From assembly GCA_018697195.1 (NCBI GenBank), contig CM031859.1, positions 59,190,633 through 59,254,632 on the forward strand: a stretch of 64,000 nt of DNA, given 5' to 3'. Under the pieces are notes generated by a model that saw nothing but the letters and a program-made list of their open reading frames with translations, did no database searches and was not told where the DNA came from. The first letter of the stretch is position 1; every line of letters starts with the position of its first letter. Shown here one piece after another: positions 50,401 to 58,365 of the stretch. Both the position numbers and the translations under genes were made by a program. Origin of the DNA: Certhia americana (lineage: Eukaryota; Chordata; Aves; Passeriformes; Certhiidae).

Positions 50401-51746
50401 GTACTATGGCAAATTAATCTAATAAGATTTTGAAAAACTGCAATGTTATAACTGATCAGACTGCGAGTTAAATATTTTTTTCCTCAAAAGCTCTCAAAAA
50501 TCATGCCAATTCATGATAAAGAAACTTCATTTGGCAGTAGGTATACTACCCACTTAGCTAGCTAGAACTTATTGAAATACATACTTGTGTTGTCATCTCA
50601 AGGGGGGTAATTTTGTGTAAAAAGTGTTAGGAATGGTGTAGAGCCAAGCAAAAAAACATTTCTGGTAACACTCACTGAGCTTAATGGGATTTATATAATG
50701 CTGAATTTGGCTTGTTACTGAGATGCCACTTGCCAGAAAATTTGTGTTTTGTACCTTGATTTGTCACATTGTCAGGATTAATCAAGAAAAAGCCTAAAAA
50801 TCATTAAGGTTGACCTTGATGCATCTGCAGTGCTGCCTGGTTTCTACACTTTTTCCCGGAGTATTGAGTATAGTGCAGGACATTCTATAGAATTTATATA
50901 TAATGTATTAAATTATGAGGGGAAAAAATTTTACTCATACAGCTTTGTTATGAACTGTGTAAGGTATCTGTGTCAAAAGAATTGTTGTTCTGGAATACCT
51001 CTGTGGCAGGTTAATTCCTACATCTGGAGACCAGTTAAAAGAAGAAAATTGCCTAGTGTTTTTTTAAGAACCCTTAAATGAACACTGTAAATGTATATCA
51101 TAATTTACGTTAGATAATAATGCAAAACTTTGGCTCAGTTATGCATGCCTTTCTTTTTTTTTTCCTGGGCAGCATGCAATGGGATGTTTGGGTGGCTAAC
51201 CATGGAATGATACTAATGACTTTCTTTTTTTCTCTTCACATCCCATTCTTTTCCACTTTTCCATACCTTTTTATCCATATTCTCCTTTTTTTTTTTCTCT
51301 ATTTTGTTTGCCTTATATGATTTTGACGCCCTTCCATTCTACAGTGTGACCAAGATCAGTGCATTCAGAGCACTAAATTCGTTTTGCAGGCTGCTGCCAC
51401 CCCCCTCCTACAGAGTGAGCCAAGCATAACTAGTGAAGAGCTCCCTTTACCAGGAAAGACTTCTATCAGTGGGCCTTGTGCAACTCTGACTCTAGGGCAG
51501 CCGACACCACCATCTTCTATGCCAAATCTCACATCAGATTCAGGTTTGACAGACATCATACCATTAAAAGAGGAGCATGAAGGCCATCAGTTTCTCACTC
51601 CTGAAGAAGCTCCGTCACCCCCTGGGATGCTGCCAAGTGGAAGTCCTATTACACACAGCCATACAATGCACGTCCTGAGTCTGGCCAGCCAGGACTCGTT
51701 GCATGAAGACTCAGTGCGTGGTCTCGTAAAGCTTAGCTCAGTTTGA
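11300..51746 (+). CDS. ZDHHC14: ZDHHC14 palmitoyltransferase gene, exons 2-9 (5' partial)
   Basis: The spliced product of eight exons is a DHHC-family protein S-acyltransferase. The family transfers palmitate from acyl-CoA to cysteines of target proteins through an acyl-enzyme intermediate on the DHHC cysteine, at Golgi/endomembranes. The exons join to 1225 coding bases, giving 407 residues plus stop, with matching phases at every junction. Fragment residues: DPG at 34-36, cysteine-rich domain 85-119 with DHHC at 110-113, membrane segments near 11-28, 127-152 and 173-195, TTNE at 199-202, PaCCT-like NPYSYGN at 218-224, then a long Pro/Ser-rich tail ending SSV. The tail and the sequence after TTxE identify ZDHHC14 rather than its close relatives ZDHHC9 and ZDHHC18. 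Human ZDHHC14 is 488 residues as I recall it, so about 81 residues (first membrane segment) are encoded upstream of the window. No frameshift or missing catalytic residue is seen. The gene appears functional. Confidence 0.96.
15810..15864. repeat. 27-28-bp tandem duplication
   Basis: Two adjacent copies, ATCTAAAAGTGACGTGTATC and ATCTAAAGTGACATGTATCT, each continuing through a CTTCCTC block. They differ by one indel and a few substitutions. Confidence 0.85.
17148..17167. repeat. Perfect 20-bp palindrome
   Basis: TGTCCCATTATAATGGGACA is identical to its own reverse complement over all 20 positions, with no loop. It could extrude as a short cruciform or bind a dimeric factor, but no known site name is assigned. 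Confidence 0.9.
20434..20592 (+). CDS. ZDHHC14: ZDHHC14 exon 3 (first half of DHHC cysteine-rich domain)
   Basis: The acceptor TTTCATGTTTAG ends at 20433 and the donor GTAAGT begins at 20593. The exon completes the Asp split with exon 2, then encodes a Gly/Pro-rich linker ([11 protein letters not shown]), and then the first part of the zinc-binding cysteine-rich domain: C-x2-C-x9-H-C-x2-C-x2-C at fragment residues 85, 88, 98, 99, 102 and 105. These cysteines and the histidine structure two zinc sites in DHHC enzymes. The exon ends with one base of the Glu codon that precedes the Arg-Phe-DHHC of exon 4. A longer open frame in another reading frame overlaps this exon but has no family similarity. 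Confidence 0.96.
24909..24952. repeat. 28-bp-period diverged direct repeat
   Basis: Copies ACTCGTCTGGGTATGC (24909) and ACTCGAATGGGTATGC (24937), embedded in a GT-rich stretch. Confidence 0.65.
26030..26048. repeat. Short stem-loop sequence
   Basis: TTGGATA, a five-base spacer, then TATCCAA: a perfect 7-bp stem in an AT-rich context. It may be chance. Confidence 0.5.
27316..27363. repeat. 24-bp tandem duplication
   Basis: Two adjacent copies of TGAGTGTTAATNAGACCACT, where N is C in the first copy and G in the second. Diverged slippage duplication in intron 3. Confidence 0.85.
31404..31541 (+). CDS. ZDHHC14: ZDHHC14 exon 4 (catalytic DHHC motif, third membrane segment)
   Basis: The acceptor is CTCTCATTTCAG and the donor is GTAAGT at 31542. 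The exon opens with the [14 protein letters not shown] block. The catalytic cysteine codon of DHHC is TGT at 31421-31423 (fragment residue 113, near residue 194 of the full protein). It continues with the N-x3-F signature (NYRFF) and a strongly hydrophobic helix to VITHVIL, the third transmembrane segment. It ends one base into an Arg codon that is completed by exon 5. All catalytic and zinc ligands are intact. Confidence 0.97.
31620..31647. repeat. TTTA-type tetranucleotide microsatellite
   Basis: About seven tandem TTTA units with TTTG interruptions, shortly after exon 4. Confidence 0.9.
32371..32387. repeat. AT dinucleotide microsatellite
   Basis: Eight and a half perfect AT units in intron 4. 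Confidence 0.9.
35194..35242 (+). CDS. ZDHHC14: ZDHHC14 exon 5 (49-nt microexon before the AT-AC intron)
   Basis: This short exon follows the acceptor TTCTATTTCTACAG and encodes a lumenal-loop segment, [15 protein letters not shown]. It ends after the AG of a Ser codon. There is no GT donor at the position demanded by the protein. The exon is followed directly by ATATCCTTT, the consensus 5' splice site of U12-type AT-AC introns. Using this site, the Ser codon is completed by the T at 38823 and the conserved loop continues into VLEAVV in exon 6. Gene finders that require GT-AG would probably mis-end this exon or read on to the stop near 35370. Confidence 0.93.
35774..36148 (+). mobile_element. 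CR1-type LINE 3' fragment, sense orientation
   Basis: The sequence follows the 3' part of avian CR1, from the block read as TTCAGCCTGGA through GATGCCCCATCTCTGGAAG and GGCCAGGTTGGATGGGGCT to the 3' end CCTTCCAACCCAAGCCATTATG. It ends in decayed copies of the short ATTCTATG-type tail repeat. It is 5'-truncated, as is usual for CR1, and has many point differences and small indels from the consensus as I recall it, so it is an old, immobile copy. It sits inside the U12-type intron. Confidence 0.88.
38455..38740. other. GC/CpG-richer block near the 3' end of the U12 intron
   Basis: A clearly less AT-rich segment with several CpG dinucleotides (CCCGTGAACTCCCGTCTGTG, ATCTCGAG, GGGCGAGG) in otherwise AT-rich intron. 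It may be the relic of an inserted element or a conserved regulatory element. No family was recognised. Confidence 0.35.
38823..38925 (+). CDS. ZDHHC14: ZDHHC14 exon 6 (fourth membrane segment, TTxE motif)
   Basis: The exon begins after an AC acceptor and ends before GTAAGT at 38926. It supplies the last base of the Ser codon, then a hydrophobic helix ([20 protein letters not shown]), the fourth transmembrane segment, followed by the cytosolic TTxE motif as ACA ACA AAT GAA at 38911-38922. TTxE is a structural motif of the DHHC family that contacts the catalytic domain. It ends in phase 0 after Asp. Confidence 0.95.
38926..40616 (+). other. ZDHHC14: ZDHHC14 intron 6 (1691 nt)
   Basis: GT-AG intron with a GTAAGT donor, phase 0; the shortest intron of the window. 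It is AT-rich with no recognised element. Confidence 0.9.
40617..40726 (+). CDS. ZDHHC14: ZDHHC14 exon 7 (PaCCT-like motif)
   Basis: The acceptor TATCTCTTCAG ends at 40616 and the donor GTAAGG begins at 40727. The exon encodes the charged segment after TTxE ([15 protein letters not shown]), then [13 protein letters not shown]. That block includes the conserved Asn/Tyr/Gly pattern known as the PaCCT motif, required for folding and activity in the family. It ends two bases into a Ser codon. Confidence 0.95.
40727..43118 (+). other. ZDHHC14: ZDHHC14 intron 7 (2392 nt)
   Basis: GT-AG intron with a GTAAGG donor, phase 2. AT-rich; no repeat family or gene recognised. Confidence 0.9.
43119..43221 (+). 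CDS. ZDHHC14: ZDHHC14 exon 8 (start of cytosolic C-terminal tail)
   Basis: The acceptor GATTTTTCTGTAG ends at 43118 and the donor GTAGGA begins at 43222. It encodes the early cytosolic tail: an RRG sequence followed by FIQPDTPQ and a conserved [13 protein letters not shown] stretch. It ends in phase 0 after Met. No known catalytic role; this is part of the isoform-specific regulatory tail. Confidence 0.94.
45462..45851 (-). mobile_element. CR1-type LINE 3' fragment, antisense orientation
   Basis: Read on the minus strand this is a 5'-truncated CR1 3' end. On the plus strand it begins AGAATCAGCTAAGTTGGAAA (the reverse of the 3' tail), then CACTAAGTGCCACATCAAG, ACACCTCTAGGGATAGTGAC, TCCACCAACCTCCATGGGCA, TCCAACCTAAACCTACCCTG, and ends near GCTCCCTCAGCAGCTCCT. 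The short open frames over this interval are shadows of decayed CR1 sequence. It belongs to a different CR1 subfamily from the copy at 35.8 kb and is inactive. Confidence 0.88.
46644..46658. repeat. AAT trinucleotide microsatellite
   Basis: Five tandem AAT units followed by AT-rich degenerate sequence in intron 8. Confidence 0.85.
49996..50029. repeat. 19-bp-period tandem repeat
   Basis: CTGAAAATAACAGAG occurs at 49996 and again at 50015 with a four-base separator. Confidence 0.85.
51221..51305 (+). promoter_or_regulatory. G-free polypyrimidine tract upstream of exon 9
   Basis: For 85 nt there is no G and only about ten A residues, with long T and TC/CT runs. It lies 39 nt before the exon 9 acceptor. 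Such tracts bind U2AF and PTB-type proteins, so it may help control choice between the two acceptors. The pyrimidine bias is seen directly; the function is inferred. Confidence 0.5.
51345..51389 (+). other. ZDHHC14: Alternative acceptor cassette, 45 nt / 15 residues
   Basis: The first 45 bases of exon 9 end in TTCGTTTTGCAG, itself a fair acceptor with its own pyrimidine run. Using it would remove exactly 15 residues and keep frame. From memory, human ZDHHC14 has 488- and 473-residue isoforms that differ by 15 residues, which fits. The cassette carries two cysteines. Confidence 0.7.
51345..51746 (+). CDS. ZDHHC14: ZDHHC14 exon 9 (terminal coding exon, Pro/Ser-rich tail, SSV end)
   Basis: The acceptor CTTCCATTCTACAG ends at 51344 and the TGA stop is at 51744-51746, giving 133 codons. 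The first 15 residues ([15 protein letters not shown]) form a cassette that can be skipped by a second acceptor at 51389. The rest is a low-hydrophobicity tail rich in Pro, Ser and Thr, with conserved blocks [14 protein letters not shown] and [18 protein letters not shown]. The final Ser-Ser-Val fits a class I PDZ-binding motif (S/T-x-V). Codon use and an uninterrupted frame support function. Confidence 0.96.
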   Translation, partial: CDQDQCIQSTKFVLQAAATPLLQSEPSITSEELPLPGKTSISGPCATLTLGQPTPPSSMPNLTSDSGLTDIIPLKEEHEGHQFLTPEEAPSPPGMLPSGSPITHSHTMHVLSLASQDSLHEDSVRGLVKLSSV

Positions 51747-51985
51747 ACAGCTTTTCTGAACGTCACACCATTTCCTGGTGTCTATATAAATCTGTGCTTA
51801 ACAGGAATGACACTGCAGTACCACTGTAAGGCTTCATAACATGCCTGTAATGGAAACTTTATCGCTTAATGGATAATGGAGTCTACTAAAAGGACAAGTT
51901 GTTTTTTTTTCTCAATGGAGCTATGGCATTTTTTTGGCCAGGTTGTTAATGGTTGTGCTTTGGTGATGACTGCATTTTACTTTTA

Positions 51986-51991
51986 AATAAA
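51986..51991 (+). promoter_or_regulatory. Poly(A) signal AATAAA, proximal candidate
   Basis: Canonical hexamer 240 nt after the stop codon. The downstream sequence (CTCGTTTCCTGAAGCTTGGG) is only moderately U/GU-rich, so this is a possible short-UTR end. Confidence 0.45.
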
Positions 51992-52587
51992 ACCAGAAAA
52001 GGTCAATAATCTCGTTTCCTGAAGCTTGGGTACAGCAAGTTGGAAGTCAGCCTGTAGCAAACACCATGTACAGTACAAAAGAGAGAGATTCTTGGATGTA
52101 AGTGTCATGCTCTGTGTTCTATGCTCTTGTAATACACACTTGTTACGGCTTACCACACCTGTGGCCAGAATGATCTGCACTTACAGATTGTTATGCTGTT
52201 ATGCTACCAATATTTGAGATAGAAAACCATTCCATTTGTTAATACAAAACAAAACAAAAGACTGCAGATGTGGATTTGCATGCCACGCTACAGTATGTGT
52301 TACAGTGGTGTTGGTATTAAGAGAAAGTGCTGCTTTTTTATTTGTGACTTTCAAAGTGCTGTTTCGTTTAAGGACAGTACAACAAACAAATTAATGGACT
52401 ATATTTTTTCAATTTATTAAATTTTATTTTAAATTAATCAGTGGTGCCTAGAAGATGATGAATTACTGATTTGATCATGTTGCATATCATTTAACCTTCT
52501 GTTTAAGTGTTTAAGTGAGGTATTGTGTTGTGCCATACCACAAGATTCTTCCACTCCCTAATGTGATACAATTACCTGTGGACCTCC

Positions 52588-52593
52588 AATAAA
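52588..52593 (+). promoter_or_regulatory. Poly(A) signal AATAAA, best near-stop candidate
   Basis: Canonical hexamer about 840 nt after the stop, followed by a T-rich then GT-containing stretch (CTATTTCGTGGACGTGT), a plausible downstream element. Confidence 0.55.
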
Positions 52594-52701
52594 ATGACAT
52601 CCTCTATTTCGTGGACGTGTACAGTTATCCTTGCACCATTTTCATGGGGAAAGAGGGGGAAATCCTGACTTGTTGACATAGTTTATAAAGATTTGACTGG
52701 A

Positions 52702-52733
52702 ATATGTGTGATAAAAATATGTATGATAAAAAT
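52702..52733. repeat. Short tandem duplication, 15-16-bp unit
   Basis: ATATGTGTGATAAAA followed directly by ATATGTATGATAAAA, just beyond the preferred near poly(A) signal. Confidence 0.8.
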
Positions 52734-53527
52734 AGAGCTATGGAGGAATAGCTGGTAACAATTAGGATTGCTTCACCATTTTTTATGGGGTTTTTTGAGA
52801 TGTGTATCCCATAGGAGGTCTTTATTTGGAACCGGTAAAATTAACCTCTGCTTGCACTGTAATTCAGTGTGGCTGAAGGATGGGGGGCTTAACATTCAAG
52901 ACAAAGGCAGAGCTTAGTGAAGTAATCTTAAATGATTAATTGTTGCTGTTTCCCAGCCATTGTTTGTCATTTGTATTTTTCCTTTAATATTTTAAATGGG
53001 AATCTTGATTTCATGGAATTCTTTTGTGCTTTTTGTTTGCTTGTTTAAGTAATGCACAAACTAGAAGGTTAAAAAGAATTTTAGAAGTGTTTTTTTGTGA
53101 CAGCTGAAGAGAACCTTAGTTATGCTGAAAAACTGTAATAGCTTTAATACTGTATTTACCTGGATTGTTCTTTTCCTAGGACAAATTACATGCTGAATGG
53201 GCTTTATCTGATGTTTCTATGGCATGAAAGTATTCACTAGTTAAGAAATGTAACAGTTCTGTATTGTTGACCACAGTCATTCGCTGACTCCAAGCTAAAA
53301 ATCTTTTTTCTTTTGGCTTTTGTTGTTGAAATTGAGAACAATCAGCCTGCAGAAAATCATTCACCCATGCTATTGAAGATTTAGACAAGATACTGACAAA
53401 ATCCCTTCTCCTGATTTCATGAGCAGTCTGTTTCTAAAATTGATGATGCTAGCTTGGACCTAATTCAGTGTGTAGAAGATAGCAATGCTTTCTGTCTGTA
53501 AGTGCCATAATGGGTCCACCAACAACC

Positions 53528-53602
53528 CTCTGGCAGATAAATCTATCCCAATTATTTGAGCTGCTGAAGAAGCTCTGGCAGACAAGTCTGTCCCAGCTAT
53601 TG
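53528..53602. repeat. 30-bp direct repeat, 45-bp period
   Basis: CTCTGGCAGATAAATCTATC and CTCTGGCAGACAAGTCTGTC start at 53528 and 53573, and both continue CCA-x-TATT-like. The second copy also forms the left arm of the inverted repeat at 53588-53639. Confidence 0.8.
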
Positions 53603-53639
53603 TAACCACCCTCCCAGCATTTTACAAAAGCTGGGACAG
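53588..53639. repeat. Inverted repeat, 11-bp perfect arms
   Basis: CTGTCCCAGCT at 53588-53598 and its exact reverse complement AGCTGGGACAG at 53629-53639, with a 30-nt spacer. It could form a hairpin in DNA or in an extended ZDHHC14 3' UTR. Confidence 0.8.
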
Positions 53640-54181
53640 TCTAGAGTTCTTTCCACCAGCCAAACTATAGTGACTGACATGTCCCAGTTGGCTGGTCTCC
53701 CAGTAAGCCATGAGTTTCAGCACTTCTGTGTCTGCTCTTGAAGAAGTCAGTGATGTTCATCTTGATTTCACCTTTCCCCGACACAGCTTCTTGGGTATGA
53801 AGCCATGAACATCCATCTATCTGCATTAAAGCAGGCAGTGGATTGAGGGCTGAAGATACTGATCTGATTGACCTGGATAATGAATCCCAGCTTTGAGTTT
53901 GTAGACCAATACTTGATGAATCATTCTCTTCTCTCATAGGTGTCTGTGGGTAGTTAACTGTGGATGCATTACTCACTACTTAGAAGGGCAAGTCAAATAT
54001 TTTTAATGTGTTATCAAAACTTTCCATTTGTACAAGTCATGATGAGGATGATTATTTTAAGGAAATTGTTCTTTTTAAATTTCCCTGAAATAGCTGATGG
54101 ATTTTATGTTTCCAAGAATACCAACTTCATGACATTTATATGTCACTGCCACTAGGGAGTAGTGAAGAAGGCTCTTGGCAC

Positions 54182-54187
54182 AATAAA
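54182..54187 (+). promoter_or_regulatory. Poly(A) signal AATAAA, distal candidate
   Basis: Canonical hexamer 2.4 kb after the stop with CGTGTCAGTTTT just downstream. It would apply only if transcription runs past the nearer signals. Confidence 0.3.
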
Positions 54188-54915
54188 ATTCGTGTCAGTT
54201 TTAACATGAAAGGGAAGGGAGGGCAGCAGGAGAGCCTTTATACTGTTTGCCTTGTACTCGAGCTTTTCACCATCCTTTTTTGAACCTTCTGGTTTTTTAC
54301 ATGTGAAGTGTAAGAACTATGAAACATGGGTGAAAACAGATGTGCTGCTTCAAACGTGTACTTGTTCAGGTGACTTTCTTTCAGTTTTTAAGATGACACT
54401 CCTTTTTTCTAAACGTGCTGCCTGTGTTTTTAAATGTGGCTTTTGAGAATACACTGAATACTTTGAATTCATTTATACATTTATATCCCCCCTATTTTAA
54501 GTCTCTTTTCCTCCCCATCTGTTTGTTTTAAATGGTGACATCTTGAACCTCCCAGACATGCCTGCCTTGCGAGGACATCTGCTGGAAGAATTTGGAACTA
54601 GGTCCTAACCCATCCGGATCGGTAATCGCAGCCTTTGACTGACAGCAGTCAGTGATTCAGCAGCAGGTTGATCAGAAGGGTACCTCTAACAGGGTTTTTG
54701 GTCCCTTCCCCTCACCTCCATCGCACCTGTCTTCAGTCCTGGTCACTCCCTTCATTGGAACTCGTGTATATATCCGGAATGAATCAGCAAAGTAACTATT
54801 CATCACCTTCTCTACAGATTTGATTGTTGATATTTTATTTTGAAGTATGATTGCAAAGCATGCACACTAAGGATCCAAAATTATAATCCTTGCGAGTACT
54901 GCACAGGTTCTTTTC

Positions 54916-54932
54916 TTTTTTTTTTTTTTTTT
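54916..54932. repeat. T17 homopolymer run
   Basis: Seventeen consecutive T inside a longer pyrimidine stretch, 250 nt before the ATTAAA candidate. Confidence 0.9.
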
Positions 54933-55180
54933 CTGTGACAGTATACTACTATTAAATAGCTCTTTCCATGTTTGATTTATAAATCTAGAAGAAAAATTTA
55001 TATTTTCAGAAGAGTAAATGTTTTATTCTTAAAAGCCTAAAATCTTTGAATTTGTAAAAACTGGTTAGCTTATTAGATTTAAAATATTTATTCTGTTTTG
55101 GTTTTTTTTAATAATGTTTTCCCCTTCTAGTTGTCTATATAATCTTTGTAGAATGAAATACAGTGCTCATAAAATTTTTT

Positions 55181-55186
55181 ATTAAA
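55181..55186 (+). promoter_or_regulatory. Poly(A) signal ATTAAA, distal candidate
   Basis: The common variant hexamer, followed by CTCTTTATTGTTGTGATTTCT, the strongest U/GU-rich downstream context in the region. It would give a 3' UTR of about 3.5 kb. Confidence 0.4.
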
Positions 55187-56716
55187 GGCTCTTTATTGTT
55201 GTGATTTCTCAAGATATTGCTACCTTGAAAGGGAGTTTTATATTCATAGCAGTTAAACAGTGATGTAACAAATGTGCAAGTGTTATTGTATTTTTGTATT
55301 GTAGTACATCCTTTAAGAACTTTTTGTCCCTTCCTGTGAATTCATGATTCAGGTAGATGTATTTCTGCATTCCTTAAAAATAATCTTAGAGATGGAAGAT
55401 TAGCTGTTTTGCAGTTGATTCTAGTGAATGCTCCCAGAAGAAGCAAACTGATCTCATAAACCCAAAGATACAAGACACAGGTAAGATAAATTTGTAAGAC
55501 ATGTCTTACAGATGTGATGACCAACTTGTGGTAATGCAGATTTTTACTTTTTTTTCAGTCTGTTCAGTGATTGTAACAGTTCACAGTAACTAAATGGTTG
55601 CCTAATGTTCAAAATCCTAAACAAAGGGCTTCGCTGGAGAACCAACAAAATTGAGCTTTTATTTGTCTTTTTGATCTCATATTCAGTACAGCTTGAAGAA
55701 CAACAATGTTGTAGAGAGCTGCAATCCTTCCTTTAGTTATATTCTCGTTTAAATTTTATGTCGGAACTGTCATGCATTTGTTGATTTATTCCTTCTCTCC
55801 TGTTCCCTCCTTACCAGCAGTGGTACTCTGAAGATGGACATGGTGCGTTCAACCATGGGCCATGCTGAGCCTTGGTTTTAAATGCCAGTTGCTGCCCAAA
55901 TGTTTTAGGGACTGACAGGAAATGAAGTAGTATACTTCAACACAGTTTCAAATACTCCTGGGCTGAAAACATGAATGAAATGTGGTTTAGACACTTGGAT
56001 GTAGATTTAACTCGCTTGAATTAGAGCTGTCCTAGTTTTCAGGATTCATCTGGGTCAGGGCTCCCTGATTTTAATTGCCTGCCTGCAAAGATGTTGCAGT
56101 TTGACATCTGAGTGCACTGTCTAGGCTACCAAAAGGCTCATGAGATTAAGTGAGCTATTTAAACCTGTGGACATCTAGATTAATTATGAGTCGTTGCAGC
56201 AATTCAGTTCCATCACCAGAAGGCAGCTGTCTGTTAACATTCAACTATACTATTTGAAAGTTCACCTCAAACAAGATAAGTTGGGAAGGAAAACAAGTTT
56301 TGGATGTTCTAAGGAGATTAAATATGAGTTTGTTTCTGAGGTAGGTCAGAGAGGACAGGAATAAGAAGATGAAAGGGAGAAGACTGAGTGAAAGCAGAAC
56401 AGAGATTATCAGGTGACATGGAGGGAAAGAAGAATTACCTGTAAGCTGTGGAGGGTAAAGGAGGGGTTATAAACAAAAAAGCCTCATGGGTAAAAAAAAA
56501 TTAGGACAGCTGTCAATATTAATTGAACAATATTTTTTTAAAAACCAAAACAACAATTTCTCATTGGTATTAGTATTTTTGTTTTTCTGAGAAATTTCTT
56601 ACAAGTCATTCTAGAAAAAAAAATAAGGTCAGACTGTTGAGAGAAAGTAATTGTAGGAAGATGGTATGGAAAATATGATAAGTTAGTTTGCCTTCAAGCT
56701 CCTCTCCCTTAACATC

Positions 56717-56733
56717 TTTTTTTTTTTTTTTTT
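56717..56733. repeat. T17 homopolymer run
   Basis: Seventeen consecutive T in the intergenic flank. No recognisable retrocopy is attached. Confidence 0.9.
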
Positions 56734-56837
56734 CTGTTTTGAAAATACACCTGTAAATATAAAAACAGGTGAATTCTTGGCTCCTTAGAAGTTGACAGGA
56801 ATCTAAGAACATTGACTATGATAAAAAAGGCAATTGC

Positions 56838-56893
56838 TTTAGTATTTTGAATTTCCATACTATTAATCATTTTAGCATTCTGTATTTCCATAC
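56838..56893. repeat. 33-bp-period diverged tandem repeat
   Basis: TTTAGTATTTTGAATTTCCA and TTTAGCATTCTGTATTTCCA, at 56838 and 56871, both end in TAC. Confidence 0.75.
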
Positions 56894-58365
56894 CAGAAGT
56901 GCCATTGCCTTAGAAAAATGAATGGTGTAGTATTGTTTAATGTTTCTTGGTGATGCCTTCATTAAATTTGCTCACCCTTTAGGGAAGTGTTTTCCTAAGC
57001 AGTAGTCTCACCAATTTAACATGAAGCCTGGAATTCAGTCAGAGTTTCTGTGACTGTTGTGGAAATCTGATTTAAGACTATAGGCTAGATAAAGTTTGTG
57101 TTTTGAAAGCTGGAAAGAACTGTCCCACAGAGATATATTCACTTTACATTATATAACAAAGTCAGTTCCACTGGCAACAAAATGTTAAAGACGGTGTTAT
57201 CTTGATTTATTTTATGCGCTTCCCAACTTTAGCTACGTTGCCACTTCTGAAAACCTGGAAAAACAGAACTAGGTTTAATCTAACCATAATTTAAATCTCC
57301 TCAAACCCAAAGCTGGTAACAGCTACTGGAACTTATCTGTGAGTATTTAGGTGCAGTTACAGAAAGGGCATGAAGGGACAACCTTAAAACAACTTGTCTG
57401 AATGATCTGTGATGTGAGGAGAACTCTTGTTGCCTTTCTTTAGCTCCTCTTAAAAGCACCGTCTACAATTGAGAAAAGCAGGCTCCAAAGTGTCTCACTT
57501 TGGGCTTCTGCTCTGTAGCCTGTCCATGGCAATCTGCAGGGATCCAACTGCCCTGGGCACTGCCAGCTCAGAGATGGGAATGAGCTGGACTAGCGGTTGT
57601 ACTTGCTAGGGAATGAGCTGCAGAGGATGGGGAGAACTTCAGCCGAGGTGGTACTGCAGTTACAGCAGCATTCGTGTGAAGGCTGTGGGTGATTCCTGTC
57701 ACCTACTAAGCATGAGGGGTTTAGTAGCAAAAGTGTTAAAGTCCTGGGACCTGCTTCCTGAGTCTTCTGTCAGGAGAGAGAGTACTAGTGCATGATGGGT
57801 TCGCACAGTAAAGTTCATTTCTCTATTTCATGTTCTTCATAGTAGCTAGTACAAGGCTACGTTTTGGATTTGTGCTGGAAACAGTTGATAATTCAAGGAT
57901 GTCATGGGTTTGCAGGCAAACCACAACTTCATTGCAATAAACAGAAAATTTGTTATAGGATTTCTAATGTATCTACCACATGCGTTGTGGTAGTGCAGCA
58001 GTTGGTGGTTATTGGCTGGAATGGGAGGAACACAGCTAGACAAACTTTCTTTTTTAGTGAAATGTTAAGTTTCCTTCTATGTAGGTCACAGAAAATTAAA
58101 AGCATGCTCTGTAATGCTAACCAGCTGATTTTCTAGCATGCAGAAGATATATATTTTTATGTACCTTAGTTTTCAACCTAAATTGAAAGATAAAGTTCAA
58201 AAAAGTTTCCACAGGTTCTGGAGACTATAATTGAAGAATTTTTTGGAACACAAATGGTGTTTGATTTTTAAATGAACAGTAGGTGTTTACTATTTATTTT
58301 ATTACAAATATGAAATTGAAATACTAAAAAATTATCTCAAAGTTCTTCTGTTGGTTTTGTATTCA

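Larger units (their letters stand above)
43222..51344 (+). other. ZDHHC14: ZDHHC14 intron 8 (8123 nt)
   Basis: GT-AG intron with a GTAGGA donor, phase 0. It holds an antisense CR1 copy (45462-45851), a short AAT microsatellite, a 19-bp-period duplication at 49996-50029 and the polypyrimidine tract next to exon 9. No internal exon was recognised. Confidence 0.9.
51747..52593 (+). other. ZDHHC14: ZDHHC14 3' UTR, minimal extent
   Basis: Noncoding sequence after the TGA stop, running to the AATAAA at 52588. It includes T-rich and AT-rich stretches typical of 3' UTRs (for example 52400-52440). The true 3' end could be at 51.99 kb or extend to about 55.2 kb, because several poly(A) signals follow one another. 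Confidence 0.6.
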
